Assembly (NCBI GenBank): GCA_964637655.1
Contig: CAZWUZ010000123.1
Coordinates: 1 to 10,514 of the forward strand
Length of the DNA: 10,514 nt
Source: CAZWUZ01 sp964637655 [NCBI: uncultured bacterium]
Lineage (GTDB): Bacteria > DAOPZR01
Direction of reading: 5' to 3'
Within the stretch, counting starts at the first letter, position 1. The number at the start of each line of letters is the position of its first letter. The position numbers and the translations under genes were made by a program. Under the pieces are notes generated by a model. It searched no databases. It saw nothing but the letters and a program-made list of their open reading frames with translations, and was not told the DNA's origin. This document shows, one piece after another, positions 1 to 6,905 of this stretch.

Positions 1-43
1 CCCGCTCTATGGATGGTAGGATATAGTGACAATAAGTCGTTAC

Positions 44-50
44 GGGGAGG
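44..50 (+). promoter_or_regulatory. Ribosome binding site of the caspase-like gene
   Basis: GGGGAGG lies five bases before the ATG at 56. This spacing decides the start: the in-frame GTG at 26 lies upstream of this site, has no comparable purine-rich sequence, and would put ten polar residues before an otherwise typical signal peptide. Confidence 0.8.
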
Positions 51-55
51 ACGCC

Positions 56-2842
56 ATGCGTCTCATGCTCGCCTGTTGCATCATCCTGCTGCTTGCCGGT
101 GCTGCCGCCGCGGAGATTGTGCTTGACCGTTCGGGCACGCTGCAGGCGGGCGACCCGCAACTCGATGACGGCTCCTATTACGACCGCTACGTCATCATCG
201 TGAATGCGGGTGACCGGTTCCAGTTCGACCTTACCGGCAGGAATTACGACCCGTACCTGATTGTCACCGCTCCCGACGGCGCCCGCGAGTACAACGACGA
301 CATCGATGCGAACGACCGCAACAGCCGGCTGACGTTGACCTTCGCCACGGGCGGGCAGGTCATCATCTACGCGACCAGCTATGCGGGTAATGTGACGGGC
401 AGTTACCGGCTGCAGGCGCAGCGTCTTGGCAGCGGCGGCACCACCGTGACGGTTGCTGCTCAGCCCGCGGCGGGGTGGATTGCCGGCCGGCTCGAGTCAG
501 GCGACCGCACGCACCGCGACGGCTCCTATCTCGACTACCACGAGTTTGCCGGGCGGCGCGGCGAGCGGGTGACCATTGTGCTTGAGGCGGACGATTTCGA
601 CCCGTACCTCTTCCTCATGGGCCCGGACGACTGGCAGCAGTCGAACGACGACGATGGCGCCAGCCGCAACTGCCGCCTGGCGGTAACGCTCCCCGCCGAC
701 GGCACCTACTACGCCGTGGTCAACTCCTATGGCGAGGGTGCGCATACCGGCGCCTATCGGCTGCGTATCGACCGCGGCAGCGGCGGCACCACGACCGGCG
801 CCGCGGCCGCTGCCGGCGGTGCCACCACGTCCCTCAGCATCGGGCGCACAGTCGAAGGACGGCTCGCCGCGGGTGACCGCACACACCGCGATGGTTCCTA
901 TCTCGACTACTACACCTTCCGCGGGCGCGCGGGGCAGACCATCACCGCGACGCTGGAATCATCCGTTTTCGATCCCATCCTTTTTCTGCAGGGACCAAAC
1001 GATTTCAGCATGCAGAATGACGACATCGACGAGCAGAACCGCAACGCACGCATCGTCGCCACCCTGCCGGCCGCCGGCGAGTACCGGCTCATCGCCAACT
1101 CGTACGGCGAGGGTGCCCGCACCGGCGCGTACACCCTGACGCTGGCGGAGGGCGGAAGTGTCACCCCCGCCAACGCGCCGGCCACCGGGGCGACGCGCCT
1201 GCAGCCGGGCCGCAGCGTCAACGGCAACCTGCGCGCCGGTGACAGCACACTGCGCACCGGCGAGTTCTACGACATGTTTTCGCTTGAAGCGCGCGCGGGG
1301 CAGGCGTTCGCCGTCGACCTGTCCGGCGACGGGTTCGACCCGTACCTTTTCATCCGCGGCCCGGAGAACTTTTCCGAGGATAACGACGACTTCAACGAGG
1401 ATCGCACCCGCTGTCATATCGAGTTCTCCGCGCCGGCCGCGGGCACCTACCGCGTCTATGTCACCTCCTACCGCCCCGCGGAGACGGGCAGTTACCGGCT
1501 CGCGGTGAGCGATCCCGCTGCCGGGCGCGTGACCGTCGCGGCGCCGGCCGCCGGCACCACCGTGCTCGCTTTCGACCGTCCGGTCAGCGGCACGCTCAGC
1601 CCGCAGTCGGGCACCCTGCGCTCGGGCGAGTACCGCGATGTCTACACCTTCCGCGGCACCGCCGGCGAACAGGTCGTGCTGGACCTGTCGTCCGCCGATT
1701 TCGACGCCTACCTCTGCCTGCGCGGGCAGGGGCTGAGCGAGGACAACGACGATGCGCGCGAGAATGCGCGTGACGCGCGGCTCGTCTGCACGCTGCCGCG
1801 CACGGGCGAGTACCAGGTCTTCGCCACCACCTACCAGGCGGGAATGGGCGGCACCTACCGCCTGCTGCTCAGCCGCGGCACCGGGGCGCCGCCGGTCGTC
1901 ACGCCACCGGTTGATCCGCCCGTGACCACCGACGACCACAGCGAACAGTGGTCCGTGCCGACCTCCGTCGACGGCGGGCGCGTCTTCGGCATCTTTGTCG
2001 GCATCAGCGACTACCCGGGCGACGGCAACGACCTGCCGCTCTGCGCCGACGACGCGCGCAAGTTCGCCGACGACCTGCGCCAGGCGCGCGTTTCCTCCGC
2101 CGCCGAGCAGGTGGTGCTGCTCGACCGTGATGCCACCACGGGCGCCGTGCGCCGCGCGTTCGCCCGACTCGCCCCGCGCGTCGGGCCCAACGACCTGTTC
2201 ATCTTCTTCTACTCGGGACACGGCAGCCAGTCCGAAGACAACCCGTCATCACCCGAGCGCGACCGCCGCGAGGAGTCGCTCTACCTCTACGACGGCGAAC
2301 TGGGTGACGACGAGATGGGGCAACTGCTCCGGCAGGTCAACTGCCGCATCGCGGTGCTCGCGCTCGATGCCTGCTTCTCGGGCGGCTTCCGCGACGCGCT
2401 CACCCAACCGGCACAGCTCGGGCTCTTCTCCAGCGAGGAGGACCTCACCTCGGCGGTGCCCGACAAGTTCCAGGCGGGGGGCTACCTGTCGCACTTCCTG
2501 CGTGTCGGGCTGCTCGGGGCGAGTGACAGCAACCGCGACAACCGCGTGACGGCGGGCGAACTGTGCGAGTACCTCTACCGCCAGTACGCGCAGGAGGTGA
2601 CCGGGGTCTCCTCGGAGACACTGGAGGGGGCGGAATCCTACCAGCATCTCGTCGTCGACCGCGGCGGGGTCAAGGTCAGCGACCTGCTGCTGTCGCTGGC
2701 GCAAGTCGAGCAGTCGCTCAAGTATTCGCCCGGATCGAGCGCGCGCGGCGCGGGGCGCCGCCTGCAGGTGGCAGTGCCGGCCAATTCGCCGGCCGCCGTC
2801 GTGCCGAACGCGCTGCCGCCCGCCTCGTCCGGCAAACACTAA
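56..2842 (+). CDS. Exported caspase-like (C14) protein with five PPC-type domains
   Basis: The 928-residue product starts with a signal peptide (hydrophobic 3-17, likely cleavage after AAAA at 16-19), so it should act in the periplasm or outside the cell. Five beta-rich repeats of about 100 residues follow at roughly 21-123, 141-240, 261-365, 381-486 and 503-607. They share the pattern FDPYLFL..GP, then NDD, then TLPA.G.Y, then TG.YRL, which is typical of bacterial pre-peptidase C-terminal (PPC) domains. A proline-rich linker (610-625) leads to a caspase p20-like domain from about 641. It has the catalytic His motif SGHG (H722) and the catalytic Cys motif DACFSGG (C773). A p10-like part with GGYLSHFL and an EF-hand-like loop (824-835) follows, then a low-complexity tail from about 890. 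Family knowledge: bacterial C14 proteins (orthocaspases, metacaspases) cut after basic residues and some need calcium. The substrate is not visible here. The next gene starts right at the stop codon, suggesting co-transcription. The caspase-like assignment is firm; the biological role is unknown. Confidence 0.92.
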   Translation: MRLMLACCIILLLAGAAAAEIVLDRSGTLQAGDPQLDDGSYYDRYVIIVNAGDRFQFDLTGRNYDPYLIVTAPDGAREYNDDIDANDRNSRLTLTFATGGQVIIYATSYAGNVTGSYRLQAQRLGSGGTTVTVAAQPAAGWIAGRLESGDRTHRDGSYLDYHEFAGRRGERVTIVLEADDFDPYLFLMGPDDWQQSNDDDGASRNCRLAVTLPADGTYYAVVNSYGEGAHTGAYRLRIDRGSGGTTTGAAAAAGGATTSLSIGRTVEGRLAAGDRTHRDGSYLDYYTFRGRAGQTITATLESSVFDPILFLQGPNDFSMQNDDIDEQNRNARIVATLPAAGEYRLIANSYGEGARTGAYTLTLAEGGSVTPANAPATGATRLQPGRSVNGNLRAGDSTLRTGEFYDMFSLEARAGQAFAVDLSGDGFDPYLFIRGPENFSEDNDDFNEDRTRCHIEFSAPAAGTYRVYVTSYRPAETGSYRLAVSDPAAGRVTVAAPAAGTTVLAFDRPVSGTLSPQSGTLRSGEYRDVYTFRGTAGEQVVLDLSSADFDAYLCLRGQGLSEDNDDARENARDARLVCTLPRTGEYQVFATTYQAGMGGTYRLLLSRGTGAPPVVTPPVDPPVTTDDHSEQWSVPTSVDGGRVFGIFVGISDYPGDGNDLPLCADDARKFADDLRQARVSSAAEQVVLLDRDATTGAVRRAFARLAPRVGPNDLFIFFYSGHGSQSEDNPSSPERDRREESLYLYDGELGDDEMGQLLRQVNCRIAVLALDACFSGGFRDALTQPAQLGLFSSEEDLTSAVPDKFQAGGYLSHFLRVGLLGASDSNRDNRVTAGELCEYLYRQYAQEVTGVSSETLEGAESYQHLVVDRGGVKVSDLLLSLAQVEQSLKYSPGSSARGAGRRLQVAVPANSPAAVVPNALPPASSGKH
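116..1876 (+). repeat. Five tandem PPC-domain coding repeats
   Basis: Five degenerate units of about 300-320 bases lie at approximately 116-424, 476-775, 836-1150, 1196-1513 and 1562-1876, separated by Gly/Ala/Thr-rich linkers. Units 2 and 3 are closest: the 13-residue stretch GDRTHRDGSYLDY is identical in both (bases 500-538 and 872-910, four silent differences in 39 bases), and NSYGEGA.TGAY recurs near their ends. Units 1, 4 and 5 are more diverged but keep FD.YL or YDPYL, NDD and the terminal YRL. This is protein-domain repetition inside one gene, not a mobile or non-coding repeat. Confidence 0.85.
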
Positions 2843-2846
2843 GGAG
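2841..2846 (+). promoter_or_regulatory. Ribosome binding site overlapping the caspase gene stop
   Basis: AAGGAG begins inside the TAA stop at 2840-2842, which indicates translational coupling of the two plus-strand genes. It lies 3 bases before a GTG (2850) and 12 before an ATG (2859). Both spacings are off the optimum, so the start of the second gene stays ambiguous. Confidence 0.6.
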
Positions 2847-2858
2847 CACGTGCGACAC

Positions 2859-3512
2859 ATGGTGCGCCGTGCCTTCACCGGGTGGCGTGGATGGGTGTGG
2901 GGACTGCTCGGCATCGTCGCCGTCGCCACCGGTTGGTATGTACAGCAAGTGCCGCCGCCGGCCACGATTCCGCTGGACGATGAACAACAGTCCCTGGTTC
3001 TCGCCTATGAGCCACGCTATTCCTTTCTTGAAATTCTCGCCCTCGGTCTGTTCGAAAAGGCGCTTGCCCGTTCAGATCCGGACCGTTTCCTTGAAGCGGT
3101 TTGCATACTGTATCAGGATGAGAGCGCGCCGTATATCGAGCAGCAGCATATCCCCCGCCTGGTCCGTCTGTATACCGGGCCTCCCGACTACTACACGGAC
3201 TCGGCCGACGTAGCACATGTGGCGTTTCGCCGGAATGCACTGCAGGATACACCCGACCAGCAAATCAGCATTATTGCCGCTGCCACCGGTAGACGTTTCG
3301 CCATAGCGCACCCGGAGAAGGCAGCGTCATGGCTCATCCGCCATAACACCGTAAACCGCTTATTTGGAGAGCCGGAACTCCCTCTTGCTGCTATAAGCGG
3401 GAAACTTAGGGAACGCGATGAGCGGCTGGTGCCGTTTGCCGACGCACTACAGGTCGATATTCAACCGATAGCGGAACGCTGGCTCGCTGATTTCAATGCG
3501 CGAAATGATTGA
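2859..3512 (+). CDS. Unrecognised single-pass membrane protein, co-transcribed with the caspase-like gene
   Basis: I do not recognise this 217-residue protein (220 if the GTG at 2850 is used). It has a short basic N-terminus (VRRAFTGWR), one hydrophobic helix at about residues 11-27 (GWVWGLLGIVAVATGWYV) and a soluble remainder rich in predicted helix, with no Cys pair, repeat or catalytic motif that I can name. The positive-inside rule places the C-terminal domain outside the cytoplasm, the same side as the exported caspase-like protein. Its ribosome binding site overlaps the stop of that gene, so the two are probably translated from one message. GC is visibly lower than in its neighbours (about 52% over bases 3361-3420), and it uses ATA, TTA and CTA codons that are rare around it, which may mean recent acquisition or relaxed selection. 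It ends 32 bases from the convergent hisC. That it is a real gene is likely because of the coupling and the membrane segment; its function is unknown. Confidence 0.72.
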   Translation: MVRRAFTGWRGWVWGLLGIVAVATGWYVQQVPPPATIPLDDEQQSLVLAYEPRYSFLEILALGLFEKALARSDPDRFLEAVCILYQDESAPYIEQQHIPRLVRLYTGPPDYYTDSADVAHVAFRRNALQDTPDQQISIIAAATGRRFAIAHPEKAASWLIRHNTVNRLFGEPELPLAAISGKLRERDERLVPFADALQVDIQPIAERWLADFNARND

Positions 3513-3544
3513 ACGCCATCGCGCGAAATAGCCCGGACAGGAAA

Positions 3545-4603
3545 CTACAGCAGTTTGGTGTAGGCAGCGAGGAAGGCATCCATTTCCGCGTCGGTTCCGA
3601 TGCTGACGCGCAGCCAGTTGCTGATGCGCGGCTTGCTGAAATGCCGCACCAGCACCCCGCGTGCGCGCAGCCCGGCAAAGAGTTCCGCAGCCGGGCGCGA
3701 CGGGTGGCTGATAAAGATGAAGTTGGCGGCGGACGGGATGACCGTCGTGCCCGCCTGCTGCAGGCATGCGACAACCCGTTCGCGTGTCGCGATAACTTTC
3801 GCCGTCGTGGCCGCGTAGTAGGCGGTATCCTGCAGCGCGGCCGCCGCCCCCGCCAGCGCCAGGCGGTCGAGCGGATAGGAATTGAACGAGTCCTTGATGC
3901 GCACCAGCCCGTCGATGAGTGCCGCACTCCCCAGCGCATAGCCGACACGCAGCCCCGCCAGCGCATGCGATTTTGACAGAGTGCGCACCACCAGCAGGTT
4001 GGGATGTTCCCCGCTATGCGCGGCCATGCTCTCGCCGCCAAACGCGACATACGCCTCATCACAGATAACCGCACGAGTGCGGTCCGCCGCGGCGATGCGC
4101 GCGATGGCCGCCGCCGGCAGCGCGCGCCCGGTTGGCGCGTTCGGGTTGGCCAGCGCCACGCCCCGTCCCGGGACGCAGAGCGCGTCTACCGGCACGGAAA
4201 AATCCTCCGTCAGCGGCACTGTCGTATAGGGGATGCCATACAATTGCGCGTAGACAGAATAGAAGCTGTAGGTGATATCGGGTGCCAGCAGCGGGCACTC
4301 CGCGGAAAAGAACGCGGCGAACGCAAAGGCGAGAATCTCGTCCGAACCGTTGCCGACAAAGACCTCAGCCGCGGTCACCCCGTGTTGCGCGGCAATCACC
4401 TCGCGCAGCGCCAGTCCTGTCGGATCGGGATAGAGCCGCAGCGTGTCGTCTGTTGCCGCGCGGATGGCGGCAAGCGCCGCCGGTGACGGCGGGTAGGGGT
4501 TCTCGTTGGTGTTGAGCTTGATGTACGCGCGGTCGCGCGGCTGCTCGCCCGGCACATACGGGACGAGCGCGCGCGTGCGCGCATTCCAGCAGGGTGACGC
4601 CAC
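3545..4603 (-). CDS. hisC: Histidinol-phosphate aminotransferase
   Basis: The product (352 residues, usual for the family) is a PLP-dependent fold-type I aminotransferase that converts imidazole acetol phosphate and glutamate to histidinol phosphate in histidine biosynthesis, in the cytoplasm. Visible signatures are the N-terminal YVPGE and KLNTNENPYPPSP, the phosphate-region VGNGSDE (83-89), NPNAPTG (153-159, with N155), CDEAY (181-185, with D182 and Y185 contacting PLP), the Schiff-base lysine in TLSKSHALAGLRVGYA (K211), and the C-terminal substrate arginine in NWLRVSIGT. The start is a GTG five bases after the stop of the preceding small gene. No good ribosome binding site precedes it and no ATG fits in frame, so translation probably depends on coupling. 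It is the last gene of the minus-strand cluster and no other his gene is present. Members of this family can also act on aromatic amino acids, so a broader substrate range is possible. Confidence 0.93.
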   Translation of the reverse strand: MASPCWNARTRALVPYVPGEQPRDRAYIKLNTNENPYPPSPAALAAIRAATDDTLRLYPDPTGLALREVIAAQHGVTAAEVFVGNGSDEILAFAFAAFFSAECPLLAPDITYSFYSVYAQLYGIPYTTVPLTEDFSVPVDALCVPGRGVALANPNAPTGRALPAAAIARIAAADRTRAVICDEAYVAFGGESMAAHSGEHPNLLVVRTLSKSHALAGLRVGYALGSAALIDGLVRIKDSFNSYPLDRLALAGAAAALQDTAYYAATTAKVIATRERVVACLQQAGTTVIPSAANFIFISHPSRPAAELFAGLRARGVLVRHFSKPRISNWLRVSIGTDAEMDAFLAAYTKLL

Positions 4604-4608
4604 GGGGA

Positions 4609-4812
4609 TCAGGCTTCGGCGTGCGGCTCGACCGCGACGACCTGCACCATTTCGGGCGTCAGCAGGTAGGTTTCGTGGTAGTCGCGCGGCTCGCAGAGCA
4701 GGCGCACGATGTTCTCCGCCGTCACCGGCAGGTCGTACTCGCGGCTCTGTCCGCGACTCCCCCCGATGCGGTGTTTCACCGTATCCGGCAGCAGGAGCGT
4801 CACTTTCTTCAT
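4609..4812 (-). CDS. Unrecognised small protein (67 residues)
   Basis: The product begins MKKVTLLLPD and ends VVAVEPHAEA. It has no signal peptide or membrane segment, and I recognise no family. The composition is that of a small folded alpha/beta protein: a beta-like start, a basic stretch (HRIGGSRGQSR, about 14-24), a likely helix (ENIVRLL, 33-39) and a beta-like end (MVQVVAVE). It is credible as a gene because a strong GGAGGA site (4818-4823) sits five bases before its ATG and overlaps the TAG stop of the PHP gene, while its own TGA lies five bases before the hisC GTG. It therefore bridges two coupled genes. A longer reading frame continues upstream to 5196 but runs out of frame through the PHP gene. 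Function is unknown; an accessory role to the PHP-TPR protein is possible only by position. Confidence 0.72.
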   Translation of the reverse strand: MKKVTLLLPDTVKHRIGGSRGQSREYDLPVTAENIVRLLCEPRDYHETYLLTPEMVQVVAVEPHAEA

Positions 4813-4817
4813 CACGG

Positions 4818-4823
4818 TCCTCC
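4818..4823 (-). promoter_or_regulatory. Ribosome binding site of the 67-residue gene
   Basis: Read on the minus strand this is GGAGGA followed by CCGTG and the ATG at 4812. Its first G is the last base of the PHP gene stop (TAG, 4825-4823). It fixes the start of the small gene and supports it as truly translated. Confidence 0.75.
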
Positions 4824-6505
4824 TATTCCTGCAGGTTGGCCAGCAGGTCGCTGACTTCGGCATACTGTTTGCCCGGGGTCGCCAGTTCGAGGTAGCGGCG
4901 CAGCGCCACGCGCGCCATCCCGTACTTGCGCTGCTTGTAGCCGAGCGTCCCCTTGGCGTAATGCGGCGCCGGGTTCCCCGGTGCCAGCGCGGCGGCGCGG
5001 TCGAACTCCTCCGCCACCACCTCGAACGGCTTGCGCAGGTGGAACAGGTTCCACGCATGCTGCAGATGCACCTCGTAGCGCAACGGATGCTTCGCGTCGA
5101 GCCGGTCGAGCAGGCCGCGAAAGAGTTTCTCCGCCTCGTCCGGCTGCCGCAGCCGCTGCAGGGCCAGCGCGCGGTACAAATCGCGCTCACCCTCACCGTC
5201 GTCGCTCATCTGCACCGTCAAATCGAGCAGCGCGCCATGCGCGCGGCTCTTCCACAGGCGTTCCGCCTCGAGCAGCTGCTGCGCGCGCTTTGCCCGCTGC
5301 GCGGCAGGCGTGCCGTCCTTCGCCTTCTCCACCGCGTAACCGAGCTGCCTGAGTTCCGTTGCGTCCCAGTGCGCATAGGCCATGCCGCCGCTGACATGAC
5401 AGGGCAGTGTTTCCGCCCCGGTCACCAGCGTCTGCGGGTCGGGCTCGACTCCGCGCGCGATGCCCACGAGTCGCGGAATGGCGAAGTTGAGGATGGGATT
5501 GCTCAGCGGCGGCAGCGCCGCCAGTTCCGCCGCGCTTTTGCCCGTCAGTTCTTCCGTCAGGCGTGCGCGTTCCGCTTTCGGCAGGTGCAGGACGAGACCG
5601 GCCGCCTTGACCGCGTCGGCAACATCCATCACCTGCAGATGGCCCGCCGCGGCCACCGTGGTGCCGGTATCGCCCGCGGGCGTAAGCGCGTCAGCGCAGT
5701 CGTCGTCAATACGTTCCGCCACGCGCACCGTCTCGTCGTAGGTCTCCGCCGGGAAGCCGAGATGCTCCATCTCAGCGCGCGACTTGAGGTAGCATTCCTG
5801 CGACTCGATGCCGTAGCCCGTCAGTTCCCCGTACAGCGTCTTCATGACAATCCGCTGCAGGTACCACTCAGGCTGACGCGCGAAGTGGCAGTCGTTGACC
5901 GCCAGCACCTTCACCCCCTGCGCTTTGCCCAGTTCGAGGATGGCGCGGTTCGCCATCTGCTGTTCGGGGAAGAAGTGGTCGGCGACTTCGAGATAGAAGT
6001 CATCGCCGAAGATTTCGCGGTAGCGGCGCAGCGTCGTCTCCGCCTCTTCCTGCCGCCCGCGCCAGAGCGCGTCGGGTATGCGCCCGAAGATGCACGCCCC
6101 GGTGGCAATAAGTCCTTCGCGGTGCTCCGCCAGCAGGTTGAAATCGACCAGCGACACGCGACTGTCGACCGCGTACTTCGCCGTGCTCGCGCTCTGCAGC
6201 GCGATCAGCGAGCGCACGCCGGCTTTATTCTTCGCCAGCAGGATGAGGTGATATCGGTCGTTGCGGTGCTGCGCGCAGGCCTGCGCGGCATCATCGACAA
6301 AATAGGCCTCGAGCCCGAGAAGGGGCTTGACGGGGTGGTCGCGGCAGGCGCGCACGAATCGCGGCCAGAGCGCCAGCGAGTTGTGGTCAGTGACCGCCAG
6401 CGCCGGCTGTCCGAGTTCCGCGATGCGGGCAACACCATCCTCCACCCGCATCCCGCTGTCGAAGAAGAAGTGGTTGTGAAGGTGGACGAACGCTTCGCGC
6501 GCCAC
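4823..6505 (-). CDS. DnaE-like PHP domain protein lacking the polymerase palm, with C-terminal TPR-like region
   Basis: The 560-residue product begins with a PHP domain (about 1-230) of the kind found at the N-terminus of DNA polymerase III alpha (DnaE). Visible motifs are VHLHNH (7-12), VTDHN (38-42), GLEAY (64-68), RYHLILLAKN (84-93), GLIATGACIFG (131-141) and VNDCHF (203-208). The nine likely metal ligands are all present: H10, H12, D16, H41, E66, H86, C138, D205 and H207. The PEQ.MAN motif and a following KTLYG match DnaE spacing. There is no palm signature (no PD.D.DF), and DnaE is about twice as long. Residues 290-400 weakly resemble the DnaE segment after the palm. Residues 438-555 look like TPR helices (DLYRALALQRLRQPDEAEKLF; PAPHYAKGTLGYKQRKYGMARVALRRYLEL). 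The GTG at 6505 lies one base after the secG stop and keeps the HLHNH motif; an earlier start would overlap secG. A metal-dependent phosphoesterase or nuclease, possibly regulated by protein contacts, is inferred. The substrate is unknown. Confidence 0.85.
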   Translation of the reverse strand: MAREAFVHLHNHFFFDSGMRVEDGVARIAELGQPALAVTDHNSLALWPRFVRACRDHPVKPLLGLEAYFVDDAAQACAQHRNDRYHLILLAKNKAGVRSLIALQSASTAKYAVDSRVSLVDFNLLAEHREGLIATGACIFGRIPDALWRGRQEEAETTLRRYREIFGDDFYLEVADHFFPEQQMANRAILELGKAQGVKVLAVNDCHFARQPEWYLQRIVMKTLYGELTGYGIESQECYLKSRAEMEHLGFPAETYDETVRVAERIDDDCADALTPAGDTGTTVAAAGHLQVMDVADAVKAAGLVLHLPKAERARLTEELTGKSAAELAALPPLSNPILNFAIPRLVGIARGVEPDPQTLVTGAETLPCHVSGGMAYAHWDATELRQLGYAVEKAKDGTPAAQRAKRAQQLLEAERLWKSRAHGALLDLTVQMSDDGEGERDLYRALALQRLRQPDEAEKLFRGLLDRLDAKHPLRYEVHLQHAWNLFHLRKPFEVVAEEFDRAAALAPGNPAPHYAKGTLGYKQRKYGMARVALRRYLELATPGKQYAEVSDLLANLQE

Positions 6506-6506
6506 G

Positions 6507-6881
6507 CTACTGCTGCGCCGGAGCCGCGGGCGCCGCCGGTGCTTCGGCCGGTGCTGCCGCGGGCGCTTCGGCTGCCGGTGCAGGAGCCGCGGCCGGAGCC
6601 ATGTCACCCGGCAGCGGAATATCTTCCACCGGCGTGCTGCGGATTTCCGACAGGCCGCCCAGCCCGTACAGGTTGATGACCACCGACCAGACGACAAAGG
6701 CCAGCGCCAGTCCGATGGTGGCGCGCGTCAGCACGTTGCCGCTCGTCGCCCCGAAGAGCGTGTTGGCCGACCCGCCGCCGAATATGGCGCCCAGTCCCGC
6801 GCCCTTGCCCTGCTGCAGCAGGACCACGACCATCAGCGCCACGCAGATGAGCACATGTACCGTGATGAGAAAATAAAACAT
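6507..6881 (-). CDS. secG: Protein translocase subunit SecG
   Basis: The 124-residue product is the small SecG subunit of the SecYEG channel in the inner membrane, which assists SecA-driven protein export. Two transmembrane helices are visible at about 3-22 and 52-71. They flank the diagnostic motif LLQQGKGAGLGAIFGGG (21-37), which continues SANTLFGATSGNVLTRAT. The tail from about 95 is almost wholly Ala, Pro and Glu. Alanine/proline-rich SecG tails are common in Gram-negative bacteria. The ribosome binding site GAGGAG (6888-6893) lies six bases before the ATG. The gene follows gpmI by 52 bases, and its stop precedes the PHP gene GTG by one base. The tpiA-secG neighbourhood is common in many bacterial phyla. 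Confidence 0.96.
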   Translation of the reverse strand: MFYFLITVHVLICVALMVVVLLQQGKGAGLGAIFGGGSANTLFGATSGNVLTRATIGLALAFVVWSVVINLYGLGGLSEIRSTPVEDIPLPGDMAPAAAPAPAAEAPAAAPAEAPAAPAAPAQQ

Positions 6882-6905
6882 GGTGTTCTCCTCGCTTTCC
6901 TCTAC

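Noticed and set aside
22-27. TATAGT as a -10 promoter element for the caspase-like gene
   Set aside because: It matches TATAAT at five of six positions and is placed sensibly, but the -35 region would lie outside the window, so it cannot be supported.
26-55. Upstream GTG start for the caspase-like gene
   Set aside because: The added residues (MTISRYGEDA) would precede a normal signal peptide, and the good ribosome binding site at 44-50 serves the ATG at 56.
68-79. A lipobox-like LACC at residues 5-8 of the caspase-like protein
   Set aside because: The cysteine is too close to the N-terminus, before the hydrophobic core, to be a lipoprotein cleavage site.
959-2221. A 420-codon minus-strand frame opposite the PPC repeats
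   Set aside because: Rich in Gly, Ala, Arg and Val with no known domain; a shadow of the repeat-coding strand.
3492-3529. TTCAAT/ATTGAA inverted repeat and a repeated GCGCGAAAT near the convergent gene ends
   Set aside because: The stem is only 6 bp, AT-rich with a 10-base loop, partly inside the coding sequence and lacks a T-run. The 9-base direct repeat is too short to mean much. No convincing terminator was seen between the convergent genes.
6510-6600. GCC/GCG-rich simple repeats in the secG 3' end
   Set aside because: They encode the ordinary Ala/Pro-rich tail of SecG and need no separate explanation.
4709-6676. A 655-codon open frame on the plus strand, antisense to the PHP-TPR gene
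   Set aside because: Its composition (very rich in Arg, with scattered His and Gln) is that of a GC-rich shadow frame. It matches no family, and the opposite strand holds recognisable motifs throughout.
6506-6697. Upstream extension of the PHP gene by 64 codons into secG
   Set aside because: The extension is Arg-rich out-of-frame secG sequence. The PHP domain starts properly just after the GTG at 6505.
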